64,000 bases of DNA from Acanthornis magna. Lineage: Eukaryota > Chordata > Aves > Passeriformes > Acanthizidae. The stretch lies in contig JAWUZG010000084.1 of assembly GCA_036785705.1 (NCBI GenBank), positions 16,629,501-16,693,500 of the forward strand. Direction: 5' to 3'. The position numbers were made by a program, and so were the translations under genes. The notes below the pieces were generated by a model, which worked only from the letters and a program-made list of their open reading frames with translations, ran no database searches and was not told where the DNA came from. Shown in pieces: positions 25,086 through 38,396 of this stretch. Position 1 is the stretch's first letter. Each line of letters begins with the position of its first letter.

Positions 25086-27003
25086 TTTGCTTCTGCAAGA
25101 ATTTTGCTGGGTTTGGATTGTTGAACATTACAGAGCAACTCAATAGAAGTACTCTAAATAGACAATTGCATTTTCAAAAGGTCTAAGAAACTAGTACTTA
25201 AAATGTAATAAATAATAAATTATCATAAATTATAAAAGAAATATACAGCCGTTAAGGCCTGACCCGTGAAGTTTTGTCTCAGTTAGTTCTGAGTAAACAG
25301 ATGTAATAGTGTTTTATTAAATCATAATTTCATTATGAGGATAAACTTACTAACATTGGGGGACACAGTCCAGTATGAAGTAGGAGAGAAATCACAGAAA
25401 TGTCAGCCCCTTTACTGATAAGGTTTCTCTGAATAGATTTTCTTTCAGGGCTTTGTTTTAATTACCAGAAAATCAGGCTTCAGATTCTCCATCAAAAGTC
25501 ATATTGTTGACATCATCATTTGCTCATGTAGTTGTAAACACAAAATGGATATCACAGTTAAGGGATGAGACAAACCTTGACATGGTTCAAAGCAATCTGC
25601 CTTGCATGAGGATAAACACATGTCAACCAAAATTCAGAAAATCCCATCTCTGATTCTTGATCAGAGGAATATCCTTGACAATAACCAGTTTCTAAAGAAA
25701 TGTCATCCCAACTTAGTGACAATGCCCCCGCCATCTGCTACTTTCATTTTGAAGGACTTGTGAGTGCCATCAGTAGGAAATCACCTTTCTGTGTTTGCCA
25801 AAACTGCTTTATATCCTCTGTATGTTCCTTTATGTCTCCTTTTCCTTGTATGACTAATTTATGATCTATCTCCTTCAGAGGCAGCTCCAGCCTCATTAAA
25901 ACTGACTCCTGTTGCCTTGGCTGAGTGTGGGCTTCAATGGGAAAGCAACATCTGAGTGCACCGGTTGACCTGAAACTTACTCTTTAACTCAAGCCCAATC
26001 AGCCGTCAGAATTTTATCAAAAATGAGACACATTGTAAGAAGGGAAAGCTTTATCCACACTACTTAATTAGATATGTTTTAATAAAGACATGACCTATTG
26101 CCTCTCTTCCCACCTGCAAGCACTATAATTAAAGTGTCTCTAACAGAACAGCAAGCTATTTTTGTTCTCTTGCCATTTTTAAAAAATGAATACAATTCTG
26201 CTGGAACTTGAGAAGTGAAAAATGAAAAGATGTCAATCCCAGTACTATGATAAATCTCTGTTTTTCTTGTGGATGCATAGTTAAGCAGTTTAAAGAATAA
26301 ACAAACAAAGGTAGCAGGTATTTTAGAAATTCTGGTTGGCACCTTGGTCTTTTCCTCTAGTCAGTAGGAACATTTGTTGTGTAAAAGCATTAAAAATCAA
26401 CACACTTTTGTTTATTTAGCCACATATGGGTACTCAAGGTCCTTTGCATCAAAACCATCTGGACTTTCACAAGTTGTAAACACCTAATGCCTCTTACTTA
26501 CGTCAATGCATGTGTAAAAAAAAAAGAACACATTATACATGATTCAGTGATGGCTTTAGGTATGAATCTATGTGTATGGATCTGTTTGAACTGACAAAAC
26601 GACTAACATGAAAAAAACAGCAAACCTCTAAATGAATATGAATTTCATTTAAACGAAGGCAAAACCCACGTTTTCATTTTGTAGTGTTTCTATTCCAGAA
26701 AATAGCTATCAGTGAATAACATGAAGGAAATGGAAAATGTTGCAAAATTCATGTTCCAATTTTGAAAAGAAAATAAATAAATTCTCAAAATTTATTTAGT
26801 TCACCAAATTTAACACAGATTTGATAAATCCTTCAATTGACATGCTGGGAGAATAATCTATTCACAAACACACACAAAGCAAAATGAAAGAGCAATCTTC
26901 TCCTAAAACTGAGAATCTCTGCTGTTGTTTATAGTTGATATGCAGGGAATGTGAATTATGTATATGAGAGTTCACAAGCATAAGTTAGTGAAATCCAAAT
27001 GAG

Positions 27004-27018
27004 TATATATATATATAT
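27004..27018. repeat. (TA)n microsatellite
   Basis: Roughly seven and a half TA units without interruption. Confidence 0.9.
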
Positions 27019-29817
27019 AGATTATATTTTGTGTTTCCTTTTCCACAGGCTTGCTGACAGAGTAAAACAAAAACTAATGTCTCTAGTATAGGAGGCTAAT
27101 AAGTTTAATTCCAGACAGGCCTTAGTTTTAGTCTTAGTGTTATTTGAGGAGACTAAATGTCAATGGGTTTCAAAGAAAGAGTTTGAACTTCATATCCCTT
27201 TACTGACGTACTACACAAAAGACAATAATGATATAAAAGCAATCAAAAAAGACACATTATGAAAAGCCACAGGCAGGTTGATACTCTCGGCACATTCTAG
27301 GAAAAACATACGTAAGTCAGTGAATGAAGGTGCTTGAAATGATGTAAGTCAGTGTGTCACAGCAGACTGCCTCGAAAGGCTCAGCACAAAGCCGGAACTC
27401 AATGTACCACCTTAAGTAAAACGGTTCCTGGTAACTCAAATACTTTATGGATAGTAAACTTAAAATCTCACATGCAGAAGAACTGTCGAGACTTTCATCA
27501 CATTTCTGAACATAAAGTCGAATCTTATCCAGATGTACGAACAGAGATAAAAACATATTTCCTATGGTTAAATAATTGCAACTGAACTTACTGACTTGCA
27601 AAGATCAGTGGCAAATTGAATATTGCAGGTCAGAAACTGACCCCAAGTCAGAATAAGGAGGCTTAATGAAAAATGTAATTATGAAACCTTAAAGCATAGA
27701 CTAGAAGTTGTCTGTGAGACAAAGGAAACAGTATTTTTAGTCTACTCTGCCCTGGAAAAGGTTGCAATTCAAAATTATCTCCCCAATGGGAAGTCACACT
27801 TCTGGACAGCAAATGTGGATCTAGAATCTGTACTCAGTGACAGCAAATGAAACAAATAGCAATTATTCAGTTTAGAGAAGACATGACTGAGGAATGTAAA
27901 AGACCATTGCAAAGAGATTAAACTATTCTCCGTTAAGCATTCTGAGTAGTTTCAAAAAGAAATATTATATAATTACCACAAAGAAAACACATTTTAGGGT
28001 AATTTCTACAAGCAAGAACTAGAACACATACCCTATACCAGATCACTAATGTTTTAAAGTTTAGTTAGATTGTTATGTTTCAGGAAGCGTACTTTGCAGG
28101 TGTTGTCTTCTAGAGGAGGAGGATAGAGAGATGTTCAAAGATGGACTGGAAGACCTTCTGGTATCCTTTTGTACTTTTTTGTACATCAGAGAGCATTTTC
28201 TGATGTTTAAAATGTTATTTAAATGGTAATTTTTGTTTGACTATATATCATTTTCAGTGGTCTCAGAACATGAAATTTGGAATGATCAACGGTGCAGATT
28301 TTTTCCTCTCTCTCCTTCTCTGTTACTCTACTCTCTTATAAAAGGTCCCTCATTTTCGATAAAATTATATTATTAGGCCTGAAAAGTATACATTTCTTTT
28401 AACAACCTTGTCCCTTGAAAAAACAAAATTAGGGCTTTGAAGTAACGTTTTCATTTCACTCTCTGAAAACAGTGTAAGAAATTCAGGATTTCTCAATGCA
28501 TTTCAGCTTTATTTCATCTTTAAATTTACTTAGTCCAACTATAACAGCAAATGGGCAGAAGCATTAAATACTTGTGCACAACATCCAATGAGATATGTAT
28601 GCGATGTGGCTGCCTTTATCCTTCCTTTCTAACCTTGCCATTCTCCATTTCTCAGGAAAGACAGGCACTTGAGTTAGTGTACTATCGTTATTGATTTATA
28701 TTCAGTAGTGTCCCTGCTAAGTATTTGATAGCATTACAAGAGGAAAGAAACACAGCTTCTTCTACAAGTAATGAAAACAATGATACATCCCTAGTAATGA
28801 AGAGCAGTAGCATTACCTTTCAAAAGCAGTCAGGGGAAACTTAACCACAGCACTGAACTATCCCTGCAAACGTTTGTGTCGCATGAAACAGCTGGATGGT
28901 CACGTGCCTCTGTCTCGAATAATGCCTTACAAAGGACAAAATATAACACAGAGCAAAACCAGCACCATCCCAAAGGGTGCTCTCACTCTGAGAGCAACGT
29001 AACGCTGGCCTCTGTACAGCAAGACACACAATAGAAAAGTTCACACTCAATCCCTCAAGAGATAGCTGAATTTACTATGTTAAACAAAGCTACTAGTGCA
29101 GACTCTGAATGACTGAATCAGTTTTACAAAAAGGAGGTAAACAGCTATGTGAATTCATATTTGTATTTTGGAATGTTTTAGGGAAATCCTGATCTCCAAA
29201 CATATCCAGAAGACAAGAATCATATTGGCTGTAAAAACTGAAATCAAATCTGAATCCAAAAGTAACCTTCAGCAGAGTTAACAATTGCTGTTACACAGCT
29301 AGTATAGCAATTTTTCTTGGTGAAATGTATGGTGTTGTCAGTATCACAGGTCAAAATAGGCATTCTTTCACTGAGCTGCCTCCTGCACTTCCTCCTACAC
29401 GTGGTCCCTTGCAAAGCAAAAATCAGCGATGTTTCCCAATAACTGCAGTTAGAATTCTAACGAAATGAAAATGTCAAACATTTTCCCTGCAATTATCCAC
29501 CTTTTCATTCATCATCTTTCTTGAACATTAGGTTGTCAGCTACAAGTTCCTGAAATATTTCAATTGCTGTTTAGAGTAGCAACTTGTGGAAACTCACATT
29601 TTGGTGTTCGGTGTAGCCTCCTAGCTATGATTTGTTGTGAGGGGCCATCCTTCATCACCAAGGTTTCCTTTGGTGTGATGAGTTAGGATGCATGACTGAA
29701 ATAACTACAAACCAGTAATTCTTTAAAGCAACCTTGAGAATTCACACCTATGTACCATAACAGGAAGATATCACTGTGAAGGTGATCTCATCTTCCTTAC
29801 CTATTTGTAAACTCTAA

Positions 29818-29822
29818 ATGAT
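29818..29822. repeat. Candidate target-site duplication, left copy
   Basis: ATGAT directly outside the low-coordinate end of the 1.06-kb LTR. The same five bases lie directly outside the other end. Five bases can match by chance, so the support comes from the exact placement. Confidence 0.55.
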
Positions 29823-30882
29823 AGTGGGGTGATCCTGATTGCATGACAGGTGCCCAACAAGCTGTTCTATCATCTCCCCTCCTCATCTGGACAGGGGATA
29901 GTAAATATATCAAAAGACTCATGAGTCAAGCTAAGGACAGGGGGAGATCACTCACCAATTGCCATCACAGGCAAGACAGACTCACCTCAGAGAATTAATT
30001 TAATTTACTGCCAATGAAGTCAGTGCAGGATAATGACAGATAAAAACTAAACCTTCAAACACCTTCCTCGTACTCCTTCCTTGTTCCTGGGCTCAATCTC
30101 ACTCCCACAATTTTCTTTACATCCTCCCATGACACTGGCACAGAGGGACAGGGAATGGGGATAAGTTCATCACGTGTCTCCTTCCTCCTCAGGGGGAGGA
30201 CTCCTTACACTCTTCCCCTGCTTCAGCATGGGGTACCATCCACAGGAAACAATTCTCTATGAGCTGCTCCAACATGACTCCTTCCCATGGGCTACAGTTC
30301 ATGAATTGCTCCAACATGGCTTTCTCCCACAGGGTGCAGTCCTTCAGGAGCAGGCTGCTCCAGCCTGGGTCCCCTGTCCTGAAGGAGCTTGCTCCAGTGT
30401 GGCTCTCCCATGAGTCCCCAGGTCCTGACAGGAGATTGCACAAGTGTGGGCTTCCCACAGGGTCATAGCCTCCTTAGGACACGCACCAACTCCAGCATGG
30501 GGTCCTCCATAGGCTGAAAGTGGATATTTGCCCCACCATGGCTCTCCATGGGCTGTGGGGCCACAGCCTGACTCACCATGGGCTGCACCACAGGCTGCAG
30601 GGGAATCTCTGCTCTGGCACCTGGAGCACCTCCTTCTGCACTGACCTTGGTGTTCTGCAGGGCTGCTTCCCTCACATATTCTCACTCCTCTGGCTCCATT
30701 CTGGAACAGGGATTTCTCTCCCCATTTTTGAATAAGGTATCACTGGGGTACTACCACTATTGCTGATGGGCTCAGCTTTGGTCAGTGGTTCTAAAAGACA
30801 CGTGGAAATATTCCAGCAGCTTCTTACAGAAGCTGCCCCCATACCCTGCAAACTCAAAACCTTACTACTCAAATCCAACACA
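29823..30882 (-). mobile_element. ERVL-type avian solo LTR, about 1.06 kb
   Basis: Read on the minus strand, the element begins TGTGTTGGATTTGAG at 30882 and ends near 29823 with GGTGCCTGTCATGC, then GATCACCCCACT. Landmarks are CAGCAGCTTCTTACAGAAGC near 30820, CACTGACCTTGGTGTTCTGC near 30640, reiterated GGAGCA...CCCATGG units at 30250-30550, CTCAGGGGGAGGACTCC near 30190, ATTAATTTAATTTACTGCC near 29994, and GGGGGAGATCACTCACCAAT near 29940. I know this architecture from a widespread bird LTR of about 1 kb. ATGAT occurs directly outside both ends (29818-29822 and 30883-30887), consistent with a 5-bp target-site duplication. No internal retroviral genes remain. The many GC-rich frames here (30174-30413 plus, 30344-30685 minus and others) are LTR sequence. 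Confidence 0.85.
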
Positions 30883-30887
30883 ATGAT
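30883..30887. repeat. Candidate target-site duplication, right copy
   Basis: ATGAT directly after the LTR terminus CAACACA on the plus strand, matching 29818-29822. Confidence 0.55.
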
Positions 30888-33800
30888 TCTCATCTTTAAA
30901 TTCCATCAGATGAGCCATGGAGACCATGAAGGATGTAGCATTTATTTTCCCTAGCATACACTCCATTGTTTAGTACATTCACTGAAAGAATAGCAAATAG
31001 TCCAACTTGCAAGACCTTTGGGTGCAGCACAAGCTCTCTTTGCACTATGATTAGTTCTGAAAATCATCCATAGGCCTAGTACTCTATCATTGGTAACAGC
31101 GGTCAGCATTGAGCAACCTTTAAACACGACTACGAAGCAAACAGTTTCAGCTAGAGGGCACAAAAAGTACTTCGTGAATATCATTCTCTTAAGACTATTT
31201 GTATTTTCTAAGCAGATTCATGCTATTTAAAGTAATAGGTTGCTTTCATTTATAGGATACATTCAATAGGAAACTACCAGCTTCTATCACAGAAAATTAT
31301 ATCTTCTCTCCATGAAAATGCCTAACCATAGGATATTTTCATTATACTTAGAAAACTCTCCTTCCTTAACACTCACATTACCATAGAGAAACATTAGAAC
31401 AAGAGTGACAAATGTAGCATGTTCAGGCCATGTTTTTCAGCATCCACACCAAACACACAGTCATTTATTACTGAGAGCAGCCATGGAAAAGAGGGCATCC
31501 TGAGCCATCACAAAAAATTCCCCTGTCTCAGTCAGGTACAGGCAGGTTCTTGCTGATGGGCTGTTTCCTATCAAGGCATTCTCAGGGGAGTAAAAGTTGC
31601 TTTCCTTTCACTGTAGTTGAATGAAGATACACAAACACCTATTTTAAGCACACAACAGGAAGCAGCTACTTTTATCCACTGTTTTGTCTTTGAAACTAAA
31701 TACACTTGAAAATGGACAAGTTCCACAGGACAAGTAAAGCACATTATATTATATTTCCATACATTACTTTTTTTTTTTTTTGTCATGCATATTTTACCCA
31801 GGTCTTTCATTTTTAACTCTGAATAGTACTATTTACTAATTTCTGGTGGATAACATGTATGTATATCATGGCATCATTAATGATAACATCTTAATACATT
31901 TCAAAACATTAGTTGCCAAACTTCCTACTGTCATGCTTCTTAAGAAGAAAACTTTCTAATAGCAGCAAAACTGAACATTTCTATCTCTGAGCTAGACTCC
32001 ACAGACGTAATAACACCCCTTTAAAAGTGACAGTGTAAACTACTAGCATTTCTTGACAATTTTCACTTTTGATAAGTACAAGAAAGATGAGATACTACAG
32101 TGGACAGAGGAGTCAAAATTCTACTGCCAAGGATGGCACATACTCTGATGAAAGGGAGATCAGAAATTATTACAAAGACACAAAAAGATAAGAAATATCT
32201 AAAAGAGTAATACCAAAAATAATCAAAGAGTTTATTAGATTAGATTTTATTATAGACACAAAGAAATAGCTTTCTCTAGAAACAGCAATCTCAGCATCAT
32301 TAAAAATATAAATATGAGGATGGAACATAAGTATTTTTTCAAAAGGAAAGTGACAATTAGGAAATATAGCAATCTATATTTCATTTCAATATATGATTTA
32401 GTAAATGAAGGGGTTGAAGACAACAGCTCATACCTAGAGGATTCTCAACAGTTTAAAAACAGAACCATAGCATCTATACTGCAACATTTTATATATCTCA
32501 GACACAAGGGACTTTTTAGTGTAAATTATCTTTTTCAAATACTCATGGAGACCAAAAAAAAAAAATTCTGGTGATGTACTCATCAAAATTTCTGGGTTTT
32601 TGCTTGAAATTCATGGCTTAAAACCTGCTATCTCTCTAAAATCTCTTCTTCCATCAACAAGTGGAACCACATCAATTTCTCCACAACTGTCTCCTATATC
32701 TAAATTCTGAGGGAGGATATGTCCTATCTGGGCCTCTGAACATAATTTGGCATCGGAGAATATCAAGTATATGAAGTTATATCTTCATAAATATAATAAA
32801 TCTATGCTGACCAGTCAGCTTTTAATTTTCTGTTGAATTGTGTGTTATTCTACACAAACTAAATATATAATTTCTCACATGCTTGTGTAAGTTAAACAAG
32901 AGGTAGCCTCAGAAGTCATCACTGGCATTGCTTGTCTGGGCTAATGTATGAAAATTTACATCCTTAGGCAGTGAGATATATGGAAAAATGGAGGAAGTAG
33001 AAGGCATAGTGATTTGACAAAGGCCAGATATGAAGTAGTAAAGTGAGTTTGATTTATAGCAGAGTCCAAAAAAGCCTAAAATTGTTATGTATTAAAGCTG
33101 GATGATCGGTGCCTTCATTTATCTTTTTATTAGTCTTTCACTTGTTGGGTAAATTGGAGATAAGATTTTCTTTTTAATTACAATATGCCACATGCTATTA
33201 TATTACCAGAAGTCATCCAAAATGAAGCAATTAGACCAACTAAAACCAGTGTCTTGAATTTTCTCATCAACATCTTTCTCTCACAGTCCCATCTTCTACA
33301 ATTTTTTCAAATGTAAACAAAGTCCTAAAGTCAAGATGTACTTGAGTTGCTGTCTGGTTTTGCAGATTCAGTAAAGCTAAAGAGATCAGCAGGTACTTTG
33401 TCTCTATAGGATCACTAAACTCCAACCCTTTAGAGCTATTTCAAGCTCTAGCTATTTCTGCTCTCTTCCAGAGCAGAATAATCTCAAATGGTTTTCCCAG
33501 GGAGAGTGAGGAGAAGTAGATTATTGAAGCCACTTAGAGACATTATCACCTTCTTCACAAACGGGGTAATTCAGCAGGATGATAGGCCTGTGCATCTCTA
33601 GCACATCCTTTGAGAAAGAAGCAGAGATGGCATTTCCTGTCAGACTCTTTGTTCTACGAGATAACTGACGGAGGTTGTTAGGCCATTTGGAGAGCTCCTA
33701 AAGCAGTTTAACACATTCAGTCAAAGAAGGAAAACTTAACCCTCCAGTAACCCTAATGCTTACTCCAACCAATGCAATAATATTTGCCATAATTTACCTG

Positions 33801-35555
33801 CTAAATTGTCAGGCAGAGCAATAAAAAGAACTGATTTTCTTAATGTCACGCAGGTGATTGGTCTATCGTATAATTCCTTTTGACACTAAAATGAACAGAT
33901 TAAACAGCAGGAAATGACATAGAAGCCAAATTTCAAACACCTGCTGCCCATTTCAGCTGGATTGCTGAACCCCTCCAGAACCACACATCTGTAATATATG
34001 CAGTGTCCAAAGAATCACTGATTAGAGTTTCTGTTTTACCTGATATACTACTATGTGGTTGTATTGGGTTTTTTTTGTCCTAAAGGAAAAACTAAACCTT
34101 TAGCAAAACAAAGAATCAGATACACACTCACGCAGGAATTTTAGAGTCAATGTGCACACAGATCTCAGATCCCTTTTCTCTACAAAATTATGTCCAAAGA
34201 AATCCTCTCTAGTTACTAGCAGTACACAGCCTATGAGGTGCAGCTCAGCAGTGCCAATTTAGCTTGATGCATTTATTATATATGCATACCACTTAACTCA
34301 AAAGGAAGTAGAAAGAATACTCTCACATTATTGCTGTGTTTTGCACAGTAGTTAACCTGTGGCTAAAATAATTTAATTCTCTGTAAGCCTGTATTTAAAA
34401 GATTATTAGAAAAATAACTTTCAGATAATAAATTAGAAGAGCTCCATTGAGAATGATAGTAACTGAGTATTGAGGCAGCAAACCAATAACCAATACGAAG
34501 TTATGTACATCTGCACATCGAGTGGGGAAAAAAAACCAAAACCCAATTTAAATACTGTCTTTACAATGTGTTTTTATATATATTTCAGGATCTAAGAGAT
34601 AAATCAATTTTTTAAAAACAATTACATTAAACATGTAAGATAGATAAAAGATCTTTATCAAGAACAGATAGCCTATTTCTAGATATTTTTTGCACTATCT
34701 GTTAAGTTTAAAACGTAGTTTGCATCTTTAAGTCATTTTCTATATGGCATTCACATCCAGCATGCCTCCAGGCAGGCTGGCCAGATTTCTCCTTGTACAG
34801 CATTTCCTATACTTCAGTTGAAATCTCATGACCTATATTTTAGACCTCTCCAATATACACTGCATACTTTCAGGTTATACACAATGTACCATCTTCCCTG
34901 GTGGCTTACATCTCCAGGCTGGGTATTAGAAGAACAGCACTGATGAGAGGAGACTGCAAAGAGCAGTGCAGATGATGTTCAGTGAAAGATAATACCAGAA
35001 TCACAGGTTTTTTATGGCTGGAATATTTTCCCTTGCCAGTCCCTCCACACAACCAAAGGATTTCTGTTGACTTTTGCTCACTAGGTGCTTGATTCTGTCA
35101 CTCCTAGCATCACATAGAAAATTGTTACTAAGATGTCAGAGAAGCTGGTAATGAAAGTGGTAGTGACAGCATAAGAGGCAGTGGGATTTTCACTGCTTCA
35201 AACACATATTCCATGTCCTCCGCTAAAAGCATGTAGAAAACATGAGGCAAAGTGGTAGTTTGTGTGCAATTAAAGAGAGGAAGTGACAATTTAGAGGCAA
35301 CAGGTACACATTTTTCATAAAAAACACAGGGTTTGAGTTTGAAAAAAGGGATAATTCTCATAACTTTTGTTTAAAAGCCATAGAAAACAGGCTAAGAGAG
35401 AGGAAATAATTCCAGTTTTAGTATTGTTAGTCTGTCAAGCTAACTGCTGGGAAAATTAACACTACCTTAGAATATACTAAGGGAAGGCATAATAGTGTTT
35501 TAGCTTGGTGACTCTATAATGTTGAATTCTACATGTGCTCCTCTTTACCTTCTAA
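30888..35555. other. Unique AT-rich DNA
   Basis: About 4.7 kb with no recognised repeat or gene. It includes a T13 run near 31768-31780. Frames are 60-86 codons and featureless. Confidence 0.6.
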
Positions 35556-35612
35556 AGATCACCCTTACTAAATGATCTTTAAGGTCCCTTCCAACCCAAA
35601 CCATTCTACGAC
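35556..35612 (+). mobile_element. CR1 LINE 3' stub
   Basis: TGATCTTTAAGGTCCCTTCC followed by AACCCAAACCATTCTACGAC is the last 45-55 bp of a CR1 element, very close to the usual consensus. The terminal ATTCTATG-type repeat is represented once as ATTCTACG. Confidence 0.85.
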
Positions 35613-35618
35613 GGTCAC

Positions 35619-35672
35619 ATTTCTTTTTTCTTTTTCTTTTCTTTTTTTTTTCTTTTTTTTTTTTTTTTTTTT
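35619..35672. repeat. T-rich tract with C interruptions
   Basis: About 54 bp of T broken by single C bases, including runs of 9 and 20 T. It follows the CR1 stub after a few bases. Avian CR1 does not normally end in poly-A or poly-T, so this is probably independent. Confidence 0.85.
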
Positions 35673-38359
35673 GAGATGATACTGATATTACAATGATATT
35701 TGGATTCCATGATTCCATTCACAGGGCATTTCTACAGAATATGCTCACCTGGATAAAGAAAATGTCATCACCAAATTTTAACATTCCTGGGGGCTGATCT
35801 CACAGATCTTAAATCACATTGAAGGAAGAATGTGAATCTTCAAATTTGTTTCCAGAAGTTGAGGGTGTGTGGAGGGGTGGGGCACGTCTTTCCTTTGACA
35901 TTTGAAGACATAGCAATAGATTATTCTCCTCAAAACCCTACAAAAAATGGATTTACATAAGTGATCTATGACCACTAAACTCCACAAAGAAAGAAAACCC
36001 TAGGGCAACAAGGCTCAAAGTACATGTGAACATCACTATGCATTTGAGTGGCACTATTAAAATTTAGAGCCACCAGTCCTAGCACTAAATATAAAAGTTA
36101 AGGATGAAGGGACATTTGCAGTGCAGAGAGTGAGAATTCATAAGGGTGTTCCTATAGTTTCTGTATGTGGGTGTATATGGGGGAAGTGTGTTTTATTTAA
36201 ATGCATACTGACAGTGAAAATGTAGCAAAAACATTTACATGCGCTTTTGGAAATGTTTTTCATAATTTCTGATTATTTTCAAACTAAGCAAATGCTTAGG
36301 ACTATATTAAATCCCAAGGGTGTAATGTAAGCACTACCTCCTGGTTATCCTTCACATGAAAAGCCAATTATGTGAGAGAGAATTTATCCCTGTGTGAGGC
36401 AGGTAGTAGAAACAACCTAACACTACCAGAAATGTGGCTGATTGCAAATATTTGCTTTTCCATCTTTTCTCAGAGGTTCTTTGCTCCTTCAGGTTTTCCT
36501 GCAGCTCTCTTTCTTAGCATCCTTGCTGCAGCCACAGCCCTTCAAGCCTCTTCCTGCCCTGCGTGGTGCCTCTTTCCAAGAGCATGTCTCCAGTCAGATG
36601 CTACCACACCCTGAGCTGCCTGTTTCTTTCTTAAACATGTTTTTGCAGTGATGCCAGAACAACAGATAACGCTGCGGTTACTTTTGTGTCACCTAAGCAA
36701 CATTTACATGTTTTTATTTACTTATAGGAGCTGGAGAAATCCTGTGTTCAGTTGTCTTTCTGTTGCATTGCAACTGCTGCTACCACCAGGAATGAGAATG
36801 ACCAGTCCACTTTTTTTGTGACTCTTTGCACTGAAGAATTGCAAAAGAAGGGATCTCAACATATTGCTGTGGGACTTACTGAACTAAGTGAAAAATAGAT
36901 TTCTACAAGCAAAACCAGAGTGGTGACAGAAAGACACTTTTCTAAGCTATAGGGAACCCAAAGTCCATATGGCTTAGCAAGAAGATTGAGAGAATGGAAT
37001 ATGATCCCACACTAGTTTTCACTCAGTGGGGTTATTGCCAGCTTCAAACAGAATCTAAGTCCAAATTTACAGGAAAAAAAAATAAATCAGACATTCAAAA
37101 CTATTCATTTGATGCAAATTGTCACTTTGAAAAGACACTGTGTACCTAGTCATTTCCAGATCAGTGGGTACCAAAATCAATAAAATGTCTATTGAATGCT
37201 GTATGTGCGTTTTGTAATCAAAAATGTGCATATGCTATGACAAACCAGTGATGACACTTGTGGGCTTTGTAGCTAGCAGGGTCTTTGGGGTTTTTTGCAT
37301 CAATCTCAGGATTCCAGCTAAACCGTGACCCATACTGTACGTGCTATCAAAACCTTTTCACAACCAGCAGTTCTCAGGATTTTAAATTGGAATCAGGGAA
37401 GAGGAGACCTATTCAAAATTCACACACACATGTTTTCCTTTATGTTTGTCAAGAGATTTTGAAATGGCTTTTGCTAACTGAAATAACAGCTAGAAATATA
37501 CTTGACATTTCACTTATTTTTGAGTATTTTTAACCTTGGTGCAAATGTTTCATCTCTTATATTATCTTGTATACTGGGATGCAGTTCATGAAAAATTTAT
37601 CTTCCATGTGGCATCCAATATTTGGAGATTATACCACCTGGAATCTATTTATTCAAACACACCTGGTGCTGTCTTATCTTTTTAGACTGTATTACAACTT
37701 AGCCTTGCCACTACTATGAATCATAATTTCTGGGCTGTAGAGAAGCCTGTTTACTTCTTTCCCAATAAGTTACATACATTTCGGAAAATTACTGAAAATT
37801 CATGAATTCCCAGTGTCATTCTACTGGAGTTTCTCTACCAGTTTGAATAGAACTTTTGTTTGTATTTTGTACTTTTTAGTGTTTGTTTCACAAATGTCAG
37901 CAATGCAGAAAAGGACTAGATATTTTCAGTATCAGAAGCCAAACTTTTGTTACCCCTGAGCATATTTATTGCTTTGCTTTCTGTTTAGTTTCACTGTTCT
38001 CCAAACAATTCCTCATCAGTGCATTCCCAGAAGAAACCACAAGCCCTGAAATAAGAGGGATTTTTTTCTACAATTACATGACAGAAGGTACTTAAAACCC
38101 TGTGCACCTTAATGAAAGTCTTACTTTGGCAGTTCATATAAATTCGCTCTGCTAGGGCCTGAATATCAAAAGAAATATTTTAAATGAGTTCATAGGAGAT
38201 TCTTCACATGAATTAAATTATTGTTTGAAAGCCAAATACCATAAAAATTGCAAACCACATAGAACTGACTATAATGTACATCATTAGAAGCAACATTAAT
38301 CCATTTCAACTTTGCCCTTCATTTTACAATGGAAAACAATTTGTGATTCTTATTCCAAC
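35673..38359. other. Unique DNA
   Basis: No gene recognised. A slightly GC-richer stretch at 36470-36680 contains CTTTCTTAAACATGTTTTTG, faintly reminiscent of part of the 1.06-kb LTR, but the match is too weak to call. Confidence 0.55.
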
Positions 38360-38396
38360 ATTCTGGCATTGTAAAGATATTTTACAATGCCAGAAT
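38360..38396. repeat. Perfect 16-bp inverted repeat, 5-nt loop
   Basis: Left arm ATTCTGGCATTGTAAA at 38360-38375, spacer GATAT, right arm TTTACAATGCCAGAAT at 38381-38396. All 16 pairs are perfect. Pairing does not continue into the flanks (C opposite A next to the stem), so the stem is shorter than a usual pre-miRNA. It could be a small foldback or a replication-template-switch product. Confidence 0.95.

Larger units (their letters stand above)
25086..29822. other. Unique AT-rich DNA
   Basis: No gene or repeat family recognised. It contains a TA dinucleotide run at 27004-27018. Two patches hold more CpG than the surroundings (27288-27538 and 28871-29004). Confidence 0.55.

Noticed and set aside
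30174..30893. Cluster of GC-rich frames up to 113 codons on both strands
   Set aside because: Entirely inside the 1.06-kb LTR; the apparent periodic peptides come from its internal GGAGCA/CCATGG repeats.
34071..34085. TGTATTGGGTTT, the start of an ERVL-type LTR
   Set aside because: Only about 12 bases match; the following sequence does not continue the family.
36470..36680. Possible old LTR relative
   Set aside because: Similarity limited to a CTTTCTTAAACATG-like phrase; not enough for a call.
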